Source: Atopobium deltae
Lineage (GTDB): Bacteria > Actinomycetota > Coriobacteriia > Coriobacteriales > Atopobiaceae
Length of the DNA stretch: 54,625 bases
Reading direction: 5' to 3'
Assembly: GCF_001552785.1 (NCBI RefSeq)
Contig: NZ_KQ959516.1
Span: 1 to 54,625, forward strand
A program made the position numbers and the translations under genes. Position 1 is the first letter of the stretch. Every line of letters begins with the position of its first letter. The notes under the pieces are model-generated. The model saw only the letters and a program-made list of their open reading frames with translations. It made no database searches and had not been told where the DNA came from. Shown piece after piece: positions 25,077-33,839 of this stretch.

Positions 25077-27683
25077 TTATTCGATACCCACAAACAGATG
25101 ACCCGTGGTGGTGATAGCATGCGCGCAGCTGGCTGCGGCATCAGACACATCGCCGCCTGTAAGTGCCAAACGTAAGCGGGCAATCTGAGCAGCCACCTCG
25201 TCAGGCGATAAGAACCTCGCGTCAATCGCAAAACGACTAATGCCTGCTTCCTTGAGTTTATCGACGTAGGCAATGGTATTGATGATGTGCGGGCCGTAAA
25301 TTCGCGAACGACCGTGGCAATCCGTTTGCACAGGCATCAAGGCGCCTGTGTCATTTTGTAGCATCATGCGGCGGTGGCGCCACCGACAGTGCTTGCAATC
25401 GTGAATACAGCGATCAGCAGCCATAAACACGCAATGCTCCGAGGTCATCACGCGAGGTCGGCCATACACAACCAGTCCGAGGTGGCTGTGTGCGCGCTGC
25501 GCGATACGAGCGATCTCTCGCAGCGTCAGCTCAAACGAAAGCCAGGTTCCTGTTGCGCCCATGCTTTCTAAGAATTGTAGGCAGGAAGGATTATGCACGG
25601 GAATTGCTGATGAAACTTCGACGTCTATCCCCTGTTCGCGGGCGGCGATAAGTTCGCTCATCGTGCCCACTACCACGCTTGAGAGGCGGTGCGACTGAGC
25701 GTGATGCGCCTGGACACACTGGGCAAGACGGTCATGGTCGGCATTGCGGCACACTTCGTCAAATAGAGGAATGCAGTTGTCGGGGTATGCGGATGTCGCC
25801 AGCTTTGTTGACAGCTCATCATACGGAACATAAATGCGATCTGCACCAGCGCGGACGGCGGCCCATGCTACCTCGGTCGAAGTTGCCAGCACGCAAAGTT
25901 CGGGGTCATATGCAGTGCGCAGCGTGGGTGTGGGTGCGTGCAATGTCAAGTCGCTTGTCGGCTTGCGTGTCGTCTTACCTGCTGACTCTCGCGGCGCAGA
26001 GCGTAGCAGCTGGCGCATGGTATACGGCTGGAGGATCTTCTCGACAAGAAGATCTGCTGCCTGCGCGCGGAGCGCATGAATCGCCGAGAAACTCATGCCA
26101 CAGTCATCATCAAGTGCAATGTCGATGGTGGCGGGCTCAAACGGCGTTGCACCCATGCGACACACGTGCTCGCGAATCGAATCCTGCGTGAGGGCACGGG
26201 TTCGCGCGCGCTCTATCTGCGGGCCCTCCACCCACACTGACGCATGTCCATCGACAGTCGTCATCCTCAATGTAAAGGGCTGACCCCGGTGGCATTGCAC
26301 CTGCACGTGCACGAGACGCTTTCGTACAATATCGCAGCTCAACGCCTGTGAAGTGTCATCTTTGATACGCTGGCTGCGAATGAGACGGGCTGAGCAACCG
26401 TAAGGCATCACGCGAGCGGCAATACAGCTGACCTGGCCGCCCGCCTTACCAGGGGCCTCGACCGTTGCTGTTAAAAATTGTGCGGGGTCGGATTCGGGAC
26501 GAAATTCGAGCAGATCGCCCTTATCGACTGGTTGCGTAAGCTGCACCGTAATGCGTGCTTGCGTAAAGCGCCTTTTGCGGGGGCGACCTCCTTGCGCGCC
26601 TGTCGTCGTACGAAACACGTCGTCCAATTTTTGCGACGCAATAACCTGCCCTACCAGCTGGCCCTGATTATTGGAGCGCTCATAACTCATCATGGAATTA
26701 TCGGCGCGCGCGTGCAAATATGAGTCCGTAAAGCCGCGATTAAAACTGCGCTCCAACAGGCGTTTGCGCTGGTTGGCGCGAGCGTCGGCTGCGGTCACGT
26801 CTGGTGTGGTGTTATCGTCGCACGCTGGGGTGGCGGCGGTGGCGCAGCGCGCGAGACCGTCCCCCAACTCACGCTGCGCGCACGCATCAATCTGGCCTCG
26901 ATACGCCTTGATCACCGCATACACGTACTCGGCTGTCTTCATCCGGCCTTCGATTTTGTATGACGCAACACCCGCACGCGCCAGCGCGCCAACATCGTCG
27001 AAGCCGCACATATCCTTAGGACAAAGCAGCCGAGAATAGCGACGATTTTGCACGCAGTCGCCCTTCTCGTCCAAAAGCTTGTACTCCAAACGACAGGGCT
27101 GCGCGCACATGCCACGATTCGCCGAACGCTTACCAAACGCGGCCGACAGCCCACACTCACCCGAATAGCAAAAGCACAGAGCGCCATGTGTAAAAACTTC
27201 CGTCTCGATGTCCAGCGCAGAAATGCGCGCGATCTCGACAAGCGACAACTCTCTCGATAAGGTCACGCGGGTCGCACCCATGTGCGCGCACCAGGCGGCG
27301 GCGCGTGCGTCGTGAATATTGGCCTGGGTGGAAATGTGGCATTCTATCTGAGGCCAACGCTTGTGAACCTCAAGAAATAGGCCCCAATCCTGGATGATAA
27401 ACGCATCGGCGCCAAGGCGCCACGCTGTGCTTACCAGCGACAACGCAGACGTGAACTCGTCCGATTTGATGACAATGTTAATGGGAACGTAGACGCGCGC
27501 ACCCGCGAGATGTGCCTGCCTACAAAAGACAGCAAAGCTATTCTCGTCAAAATTGTCGGCCGAGCGGCGTGCATTAAACGCATGTCCAAGGGCGCAATAG
27601 ATAGCATCAGCTCCTGCGGCAAGTGCGGCACGAGCCGCATCGTAGCTACCAGCAGGAGCTAAAAGTTCTGGCATATCTTGCAT
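25077..27683 (-). CDS. U32 peptidase-family protein (RlhA/collagenase-like)
   Basis: About 868 residues from the ATG that gives MQDMPELLAPAGSYDAARAA. The N-terminal U32 barrel carries ALGHAFNARRSADNF and the Cys-rich signature CYSGECGLSAAFGKRSANRG followed by MCAQPCR near 190. A DUF3656-type middle comes next, then a second degenerate U32-like half with CIHDCKHCRWRH near 785. U32/DUF3656 proteins include RlhA, which hydroxylates a 23S rRNA cytidine, and proteins once called collagenases. The length, with the second half, is greater than RlhA's (about 650). It starts 8 bases after the tyrS stop and has no clear Shine-Dalgarno, so it probably depends on coupling to tyrS. Confidence 0.85.
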   Translation of the reverse strand: MQDMPELLAPAGSYDAARAALAAGADAIYCALGHAFNARRSADNFDENSFAVFCRQAHLAGARVYVPINIVIKSDEFTSALSLVSTAWRLGADAFIIQDWGLFLEVHKRWPQIECHISTQANIHDARAAAWCAHMGATRVTLSRELSLVEIARISALDIETEVFTHGALCFCYSGECGLSAAFGKRSANRGMCAQPCRLEYKLLDEKGDCVQNRRYSRLLCPKDMCGFDDVGALARAGVASYKIEGRMKTAEYVYAVIKAYRGQIDACAQRELGDGLARCATAATPACDDNTTPDVTAADARANQRKRLLERSFNRGFTDSYLHARADNSMMSYERSNNQGQLVGQVIASQKLDDVFRTTTGAQGGRPRKRRFTQARITVQLTQPVDKGDLLEFRPESDPAQFLTATVEAPGKAGGQVSCIAARVMPYGCSARLIRSQRIKDDTSQALSCDIVRKRLVHVQVQCHRGQPFTLRMTTVDGHASVWVEGPQIERARTRALTQDSIREHVCRMGATPFEPATIDIALDDDCGMSFSAIHALRAQAADLLVEKILQPYTMRQLLRSAPRESAGKTTRKPTSDLTLHAPTPTLRTAYDPELCVLATSTEVAWAAVRAGADRIYVPYDELSTKLATSAYPDNCIPLFDEVCRNADHDRLAQCVQAHHAQSHRLSSVVVGTMSELIAAREQGIDVEVSSAIPVHNPSCLQFLESMGATGTWLSFELTLREIARIAQRAHSHLGLVVYGRPRVMTSEHCVFMAADRCIHDCKHCRWRHRRMMLQNDTGALMPVQTDCHGRSRIYGPHIINTIAYVDKLKEAGISRFAIDARFLSPDEVAAQIARLRLALTGGDVSDAAASCAHAITTTGHLFVGIE

Positions 27684-27690
27684 AGTGTGT

Positions 27691-28908
27691 TTACGCCAAG
27701 CGTGCCCAGCGACGCTTGCCCGCCTGCACGGTGGTTCCAGCGCTAAACAGATCAAATGCGACGCTATACTGCTTGGCCTCAACGGCAACACCATTGATTT
27801 TAACACCACCGCCGTCAATCAAACGACGCGCTTCACCTGTCGATGTGGCAAGCTTGAGCTCGACCATAAGCTTCGCGAGATACACATCGCCTTCATCGGT
27901 CTTCTCGACAAGACCCAGATCAAAGGTGGCAATATCCTCGGGTACCTCGTTGCGCTTAAACTGCGCGTCAAAGGCTGCCTGCGCCGAAAGCCCTGCGCCC
28001 TGCCCGTGATACAAATCACAAATATTGCGTGCAAGCGAGCGCTTGAGCTCGTAGGGATCGGCCGTGTGGTTGGCAAACTGCGCGTCAATAGCATCCACCT
28101 CATCGACCGAAAGCGTCGAGCACAGACGATAATACATGGGGATAAGCTCGTCGGTAATGGACATTAGCTTGCCGTACATGTCGTCGGCGGGGTCGGTTAA
28201 GCCCACATAATTTTTGTAACTCTTCGACATCTTTTTGGTGCCATCCAAGCCCACAAGCAGGGGCACGGTAAGCGCAACCTGCGGCTCCAGATCCTGCGCG
28301 CGCATCAAATCGCGGCCCGCAAGCAGGTTAAAGATCTGATCGTTGCCGCCCATCTCGACATCGGCCTTGACAACCACGGAATCGTAAGCCTGCAGCACGG
28401 GGTAAATAAACTCATGCAGCGCAATCGACTGGCCGTTGGTGTAGCGCTTATGAAAATCCTCGCGCTCCAAAATGCGCGCGACATTAAATTTGCTCATGAG
28501 GTCAAGCATGTCGCCCAGCTGCATCGACTTCAGCCAATCGCCATTGTGTACGATGGTCGTCTTTTGGGGATCGAGCACCTTCATGGCCTGCGAAACGTAG
28601 GTCTGCGCATTAGCCTCGACCTGCTCTTCCGTTAACGGAGGACGAGTGGAGTCACGCCCCGAGGGGTCGCCGATAAGGGCGGTGCCGTTGCCGATAATAA
28701 GCGTCACCTTGTGACCCAAATCCTGGAACTGACGCATCTTGCGCAAGGGCACAGCGTGGCCCAAGTGCAGGTCAGGACTGGTTGGATCGACGCCAAGCTT
28801 AATGGTTAAAGGCTCTCCTTTTTGAAGCTTCGCTTTGAGCTCCTCCAAAGGAACAATCTGCATCGTACCAGATGTAATAACTTTTAGTTGCTCTTCAACA
28901 CAAGGCAA
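27691..28908 (-). CDS. tyrS: Tyrosyl-tRNA synthetase
   Basis: About 405 residues. It is a class I synthetase with HIGH variant HLGH (PDLHLGHAVPL near 49), the tyrosine/AMP pocket LIGDPSGRDSTRP, KMSKS (GTKKMSKSYKN near 225) and a C-terminal S4 RNA-binding domain (LIDGGGVKINGVAVE). The TTG start at 28908 has GGAGGG at a good distance; GTG 28923 lies on top of that site and GTG 28899 is possible. No T-box leader is visible upstream. It charges tRNA-Tyr in the cytoplasm and leads the tyrS-U32 pair. Confidence 0.96.
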   Translation of the reverse strand: MPCVEEQLKVITSGTMQIVPLEELKAKLQKGEPLTIKLGVDPTSPDLHLGHAVPLRKMRQFQDLGHKVTLIIGNGTALIGDPSGRDSTRPPLTEEQVEANAQTYVSQAMKVLDPQKTTIVHNGDWLKSMQLGDMLDLMSKFNVARILEREDFHKRYTNGQSIALHEFIYPVLQAYDSVVVKADVEMGGNDQIFNLLAGRDLMRAQDLEPQVALTVPLLVGLDGTKKMSKSYKNYVGLTDPADDMYGKLMSITDELIPMYYRLCSTLSVDEVDAIDAQFANHTADPYELKRSLARNICDLYHGQGAGLSAQAAFDAQFKRNEVPEDIATFDLGLVEKTDEGDVYLAKLMVELKLATSTGEARRLIDGGGVKINGVAVEAKQYSVAFDLFSAGTTVQAGKRRWARLA

Positions 28909-28923
28909 TGCTCTACCCTCCAC

Positions 28924-29267
28924 GATCGTGTGTGTTCGTATTGTTGTATTTTATACACAATACCACCACAGATACACGAGAATTGTACGAGCGTAAATTA
29001 CACAAAGTCGTCGAGCTTCTCGGTAGGACACCACTTCCCCCGTCACGCCAAGCACCGCGCAGTAAGTCGCCGCCATTCTCAGCACGCTTTTTGTGGACAT
29101 ATTGCCACCAGCTCGTGGTAGGTATGTGAAATTGACGCTTATTTAGCGCTAAAATAGCAGATAAGCTTCTTGATTTGTGTATGACCCTAGACGCTGAGGC
29201 GCAGGATAGTTCAAAATAAATCAATTATGAACGTTCGCGCGCATGAGGCGAACAGAGGAGGAACTTG
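28924..29267. other. Intergenic region between tyrS and the penicillin-binding protein gene
   Basis: Some 340 bases between divergent genes. I see no gene. It holds a CTTCTCG word (about 29016), AT-rich stretches that could be promoters (TTGTATTTTATACACAAT near 28943, itself partly self-complementary) and the AGAGGAGGAAC ribosome site of the next gene. No riboswitch or T-box was recognised. Confidence 0.5.
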
Positions 29268-31379
29268 ATGGGTGTTCGCACACGTAGAGCTAAAAGACAC
29301 GCACGTACCCATGCTTTTGGCTTTGGTGTCCTTGGCGTCTTTGGTTTTATTGGTTTGCTGGCATTGGCGCTCACATTTTCGCTCGGGTCGCTCACGGCCT
29401 TTTGGCTCAAAGACCTTCCCGACTACAAATCGGCTGACGCTTACCTCGCGGCGGAGCCAACGACCGTCTACGACGTGAAGGGCAACACTATTGCCAGCTT
29501 TTATCTGCAAAATCGCAGAAGCATTACCATCGATAAAGTATCTCCCTATGTTTTAACAGGCACTGTTGCCACCGAAGATAAGCGCTTTTATAAGCACAGC
29601 GGTGTTGACCCACAGGGCATTTTACGTGCAGTTTTCTCGAACGCTTCTGGTCGCTCCGAGGGTGCTTCCACTCTTACGCAACAGCTCGTGCGCAATACCA
29701 TCCTGTCGGATGAACAATTCGATAAGACCTTGCGTCGTAAAATTCGTGAGGCCTACCTCGCTGTCGAGATGGAAAAGATTTACACCAAAGAGCAGATTTT
29801 AATGATGTACCTCAACACCATTTATTATGGCCAGGGCGCCTATGGTATTGAGGCCGCCTCGATAACCTATTTCAACAAGTCAGCCCATGATTTGACGCTT
29901 GCCGAGGCCGCAACCCTCATTGGTATTCCCAACGCACCCACAGCCTATGACCCCGTGAAGAACCCCAAAAACTCAAAGGCGCGTCGCAACGTCGTATTGA
30001 ACCGTATGCTTTCGGCTGGTCTTATCACCCAGGAAGAATTTGATGCTGCCTCAAAAGAAGAGATTGTGCTCAATCGTGGTAAGTCGGTTACTGACGAGAA
30101 GAACAGCTATCCCTACTTCACAAGCTACGTCAAGACGCTGCTCTTGAAGGACTTTGACTCAAAGACCATCTACCGTGGTGGCTTGAAGGTCTACACCACC
30201 CTCGATCCCGATAAACAAAAAGCGGCAGAGACAGCCGTACAAAAGCAACTTGATGCCATCGGCAACAAGGACCTCGAAAGCGCAATGGTCGCCATCAACA
30301 ACAAAAATGGCTACATCGACGCTATGGTCGGCGGGCGCGATTATAACCAAAACCAGTACAACCTTGCCACGCAAGCCCAGCGTCAACCTGGCTCCAGTTT
30401 TAAGACCTTTACGCTGGTGGCAGCACTTGCAGCGGGGCTCAACCCCGATACACACTTGAACTGTAACTCCCCTATTCAGGTCACACCAACCTGGCGCGTG
30501 CAAAACTATGGCAATAGGAGCTACGGTCACATTTCTGTAGCGCGTGCGACAGAAGTTTCGTCCAACACGGGCTACGTACAAATTGCGCAGGCCATTGGAG
30601 GTGGCGCTATTTCGGACGCTGCTAAAAAGCTCGGTATTGGCGTGGATATTCCTTCGTACGCCTCGGTCACCTTGGGTACGATTGGTGTTCCTGTGCTGCA
30701 AATGGCTGAAGGATATTCCACCATTGCCAACAACGGCGTACATCGCAATGCGATTGCCATTACCAAAATTGAAGATCGTAACGATAACGTGGTCTACGAG
30801 CACAAACAGCAAACCAACCAAGCGATCCCAAGTGAAGTAGCCTATGCCACTACGCAGGTGCTCGAAGGCGTCGTAAGCCGCGGAACAGCAACGGCGGTTC
30901 GTCAGTATGCTAAGGGTGTCAATCAGCCCATTGCTGGTAAGACGGGTACGACCACCAATACACGTGACCTGTGGTTTGTTGGCTACACGCCCCAAACAAC
31001 GGTTGCCGTATGGACGGGTCATCGTCAAGAGAAGCCCGTGCGTGTCTGGGGCTCTGCGGGTCATCCCTCCAACACGTCTTGCCCCATTTTTGGACGCTAT
31101 TTGGCATTAACGCTGGGCGGTGCTGCACGAGAAGAATTCCCAACGGCTCCCGCTCCTACCTATAAGCCCTACAGCGCGTGGCCTTTTGCCACACATGTTG
31201 CGCCGTCAACACCTGAGCCTGAACAGAAGGCACCCGAGGCTCCTGAAGCACCCGCTGAGCAACAGCAAGGTGGACAAGGTCAGCAGGGCACCCAGGGCGG
31301 TCAAGGCGGAACAACCAACACAAATAATGAGGGTAACTCAAACAATGCCAATGGCGGCGAAGGGGCGCACTCAGAATAA
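29268..31379 (+). CDS. Class A penicillin-binding protein (glycosyltransferase-transpeptidase)
   Basis: About 703 residues. There is a basic N-terminus, one membrane anchor (FGVLGVFGFIGLLALALTFS), a GT51 glycosyltransferase with VATEDKRFYKHSGVDPQG near 100 and STLTQQLVRN, then a transpeptidase with SSFK (GSSFKTF near 377), SSN (VSSNTGY near 429) and KTGT (AGKTGTTTNT near 558). The last 80 residues are a Pro/Gln/Gly-rich tail (QQGGQGQQGTQGGQGG). It polymerises and cross-links peptidoglycan outside the membrane. The ATG at 29268 follows AGAGGAGGAAC. A strong terminator follows. Confidence 0.96.
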   Translation: MGVRTRRAKRHARTHAFGFGVLGVFGFIGLLALALTFSLGSLTAFWLKDLPDYKSADAYLAAEPTTVYDVKGNTIASFYLQNRRSITIDKVSPYVLTGTVATEDKRFYKHSGVDPQGILRAVFSNASGRSEGASTLTQQLVRNTILSDEQFDKTLRRKIREAYLAVEMEKIYTKEQILMMYLNTIYYGQGAYGIEAASITYFNKSAHDLTLAEAATLIGIPNAPTAYDPVKNPKNSKARRNVVLNRMLSAGLITQEEFDAASKEEIVLNRGKSVTDEKNSYPYFTSYVKTLLLKDFDSKTIYRGGLKVYTTLDPDKQKAAETAVQKQLDAIGNKDLESAMVAINNKNGYIDAMVGGRDYNQNQYNLATQAQRQPGSSFKTFTLVAALAAGLNPDTHLNCNSPIQVTPTWRVQNYGNRSYGHISVARATEVSSNTGYVQIAQAIGGGAISDAAKKLGIGVDIPSYASVTLGTIGVPVLQMAEGYSTIANNGVHRNAIAITKIEDRNDNVVYEHKQQTNQAIPSEVAYATTQVLEGVVSRGTATAVRQYAKGVNQPIAGKTGTTTNTRDLWFVGYTPQTTVAVWTGHRQEKPVRVWGSAGHPSNTSCPIFGRYLALTLGGAAREEFPTAPAPTYKPYSAWPFATHVAPSTPEPEQKAPEAPEAPAEQQQGGQGQQGTQGGQGGTTNTNNEGNSNNANGGEGAHSE

Positions 31380-31437
31380 CTGGCAGCGACGTTCTGACGC
31401 AGGAGGCGTCTTCTGGAATCGTCTTCTGGAATTTGCT

Positions 31438-31484
31438 AAGAACAACGGCTGCCACACTTGGTAACAGCCGTTGTTCTTTTTATT
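31438..31484 (+). terminator. Strong terminator between the PBP gene and argR
   Basis: AAGAACAACGGCTG and CAGCCGTTGTTCTT form a 14-bp perfect stem around CCACACTTGGTAA, followed by TTTATTG. The A-rich left side means it may serve both converging transcripts. Confidence 0.93.
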
Positions 31485-31526
31485 GTGATACTTCGCGGAT
31501 CTTATCGGAAACAAACAGTAAACAGC

Positions 31527-31961
31527 CTACTGACCGTGACGAAGTTTGTTAATCATGACTTCAAAATCTTCACCCGTTTGCACGGCATCAGTCACTACCA
31601 AAATGGTGTCATTACCTGCCAGAGATCCGACAACCGTTGGTAGGTCAGCAGCATCAATTGCGGCGGCGATGCCAGGAGCTGTTCCTGGCTGTGCCTTAAT
31701 CAGAATCTGGTTGCCCACACGACGCACGCTTAACACCAAATCAGAAACCATGCGCTGCAGGTGCAGGTCTTCTGCCAACACATAAATACCCTCGGGAAGC
31801 TTGTGCAGACCCATGTCTGCAATATCGCGAGAAACCGTTGCCTGTGTGCAATTAAAACCAGCGTTGGTAAGCTCTTGCACCAGCGCTCGTTGCGTGCGAA
31901 TTGATTTACCGCGGACAATATCTCTAATAGTATCTTGCCTACTATTGCGTTTTTTAACCAT
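31527..31961 (-). CDS. argR: Arginine repressor ArgR
   Basis: About 144 residues from an ATG with AAGGAG upstream. The N-terminal winged helix (RNSRQDTIRDIVRGKSIRTQ and CTQATVSRDIADMGLHKLPE) and C-terminal hexamerisation/arginine-binding domain (QPGTAPGIAAAIDAADLPTV, GSLAGNDTILVV) are complete. It represses arginine biosynthesis genes, none of which lie in this window. The promoter region contains the inverted repeat at 32004-32027. Confidence 0.96.
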   Translation of the reverse strand: MVKKRNSRQDTIRDIVRGKSIRTQRALVQELTNAGFNCTQATVSRDIADMGLHKLPEGIYVLAEDLHLQRMVSDLVLSVRRVGNQILIKAQPGTAPGIAAAIDAADLPTVVGSLAGNDTILVVTDAVQTGEDFEVMINKLRHGQ

Positions 31962-32003
31962 GCTCGACTCCTTGCCAAATACCCTTAAAATATACAGTTT
32001 GAC

Positions 32004-32027
32004 AATGACCACTGTTTTATGGTCATT
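32004..32027. promoter_or_regulatory. Inverted repeat upstream of argR, candidate operator
   Basis: AATGACCA-CTGTTTTA-TGGTCATT: 8-bp perfect arms 43 bases upstream of the argR start, overlapping a plausible TTGTCA -35 box on the minus strand. It does not match the usual ARG box (TGAAT...ATTCA), so if it is an operator it may belong to another regulator. Confidence 0.4.
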
Positions 32028-32139
32028 TAGCGTTTTACGCATAAAATCATATCAAAATTGTATGAAATAGCAAAAGGATATTTCTATATATTTTGTATAT
32101 TATGCTTCATTTAGCATGGAACGTTGCATTTATGAGCAG

Positions 32140-32422
32140 TTATCGGCGTTTATCGGTATCAAGTAACAGCTTGCGTGAGACAAAATTCCAAATCATTACG
32201 ACGACCGTTGCAAGTATTTTTACCAGCACATAATACAGGCCTTGCGAATAATCAACGCCGATGGAACCAAACCAGATTTCGCCCCATCACATAATGATGG
32301 CGTTAATGTCAAGTCCGATTACCGATAAGATCAACAAAGGTCGCCACAACCCCTACGATCCCAAATTTGATCATTTGCCCAAGAAGACCTTGGCAAAAAG
32401 TCTCCGCATCTTTACCGCACAC
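32140..32422 (-). pseudogene. Broken GtrA-family membrane protein gene
   Basis: The upstream piece encodes GQMIKFGIVGVVATFVDL, the characteristic start of GtrA-like four-helix membrane proteins, then goes out of frame. The other frame continues LILSVIGLDINAIIM, meets TGA, and resumes WGEIWFGSIGVDYSQGLYYV, then LVKILATVVVMIWNFVSRKL, the GtrA end. About 50 residues between the first and third helices are missing and at least one frameshift and one stop are present. GtrA proteins are thought to move lipid-linked sugars across the membrane. No partner glycosyltransferase remains. Confidence 0.75.
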
Positions 32423-32640
32423 ATGCGCGTCGTACACATTCCTATCGTGCGTAGGCTTATCGCATGTACCTCTATAACGCTCGCTTTTCTCGAAGCTTCG
32501 GTGCGCTTTTGACCTCTTTTGACCTTTCAGCTGCTTTATTGCCACGTTATACCATACTACAGCTGCGCTTTATAGCATTTAGCGGTATATTATTCATAAA
32601 CCTTATGCTTTCACGCTTCGCTTCTCAGGTAAGGAGCCCT

Positions 32641-33837
32641 ATGATGCAGCCATTTGAATCGCGAACATCACGTCGTGCCTCACAATCTTCACAAGACGTT
32701 TCGTCGCAACAAGCACCAGCACAGGGCGCTTCGCGGGACGCGCCGCAAGGCAGCTTACGCAAGCGCAAACAAATGGGCATTGCGGGCGTCTCCCCCGTGC
32801 AGCACCGCCCATTGAGCGCTAAGCGCCCAATGGGCTATTCCTTACGTGGACAAAAACAAGCTACCAGCCATCGTCGTGGTAGAGGACCACGCATGGGTCG
32901 CTCGGGCGCAGGTAGTCGCATGGGCGCCCGTATAGGTTCGCGCGCTGGCTTTGGCGGGATTTTATCAACCTGGCGCGGGCGCATGATCGTCTTTTTTGGC
33001 AGCATTTTACTCATCATCATTTTGCTCGTGGTAGGCATAACCAGTTGTGTGCGCAGCTGCACTGCCAATAAAAACAAGACCGTACAGGCAACGCAGCAGA
33101 AAAAAGAAACTGCGCCAAAGCTTTCGAACGGCTTGCAAAAACGCCTTGATGCGCAGCTCGAAACCAACAAACAGCTTGCGGCGATTGCCAAAAATGCTTC
33201 GCATTACGCTAACGAGAAGATCATCGAACTCGCACTTAACGAGCCCGCTGCCACCAGTTTTGTAGCTGCCATTCCAACAGCCGACAAAAAGTCACAAGCC
33301 TACAGCGATGCCATTACCAAAGGAGGCGTCCCTGCGCTTTATACCTACGACAAGCGCTGGGGCTTCGTGGATTACGCTGGCATGCCCTTAGGAGTGACGG
33401 GATCAGGTCCAACCTGCCTTTCGATGGCTTTTATGGCTTTGACGGGCAGCGCCGAGCAAACACCTGCCACTATTGCAAAGTTTGCGACCGACAATGGTTT
33501 TGCTACAGGTGATACCTACACCGATCCAAAGTTATTTACCAGCGAGAAGCTCGCCGATGTAAAACTTTCGGGTCAAGCAAAAGAGACCTCAGCCGACAAC
33601 ATCACCTCTGCACTTAAAAAGGGTGGCTTTGTTATCGGCCTGACCAAAAAGGACAGCCTCAGCGCGCAACCTCACTACCTCATCATCGCCGCAGTCAATG
33701 CTGATGGCACGCTGACGGTGTACGATCCTTTGAGCAGCTCAGTGTCTTCTCGCCCGTGGGCAATGTCAACTATTACCAATTCGCTGGAAGGCAGCATCTA
33801 CGTCATAAAGGCAGCGCAGCAACAAGCGAAGTCGTAA
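32641..33837 (+). CDS. Membrane-anchored C39-like cysteine peptidase
   Basis: About 398 residues from ATG 32641 (AAGGAG upstream). The first 110 residues are basic and low complexity with many Arg/Gly/Met (RGPRMGRSGAGSRMGARIGS). A membrane segment follows (MIVFFGSILLIIILLVVGIT near 115), then an extracellular domain with the peptidase_C39_2 pattern: YDKRWGFVDYAG, catalytic Cys in SGPTCLSMAFMALTG near 258, and His in PHYLIIAAVNADGTLTVYDP near 345. It probably cleaves a peptide at the cell surface. It ends 2 bases before the converging phosphohexomutase stop. Confidence 0.82.
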   Translation: MMQPFESRTSRRASQSSQDVSSQQAPAQGASRDAPQGSLRKRKQMGIAGVSPVQHRPLSAKRPMGYSLRGQKQATSHRRGRGPRMGRSGAGSRMGARIGSRAGFGGILSTWRGRMIVFFGSILLIIILLVVGITSCVRSCTANKNKTVQATQQKKETAPKLSNGLQKRLDAQLETNKQLAAIAKNASHYANEKIIELALNEPAATSFVAAIPTADKKSQAYSDAITKGGVPALYTYDKRWGFVDYAGMPLGVTGSGPTCLSMAFMALTGSAEQTPATIAKFATDNGFATGDTYTDPKLFTSEKLADVKLSGQAKETSADNITSALKKGGFVIGLTKKDSLSAQPHYLIIAAVNADGTLTVYDPLSSSVSSRPWAMSTITNSLEGSIYVIKAAQQQAKS

Positions 33838-33839
33838 CG

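Noticed and set aside
28899-29020. Possible T-box leader upstream of tyrS
   Set aside because: No AGGGUGGNACCGCG-type T-box sequence or terminator pair could be found.
30159-31064. Long minus-strand open frame within the penicillin-binding protein gene
   Set aside because: Antisense of conserved transpeptidase motifs, without a start site or family resemblance.
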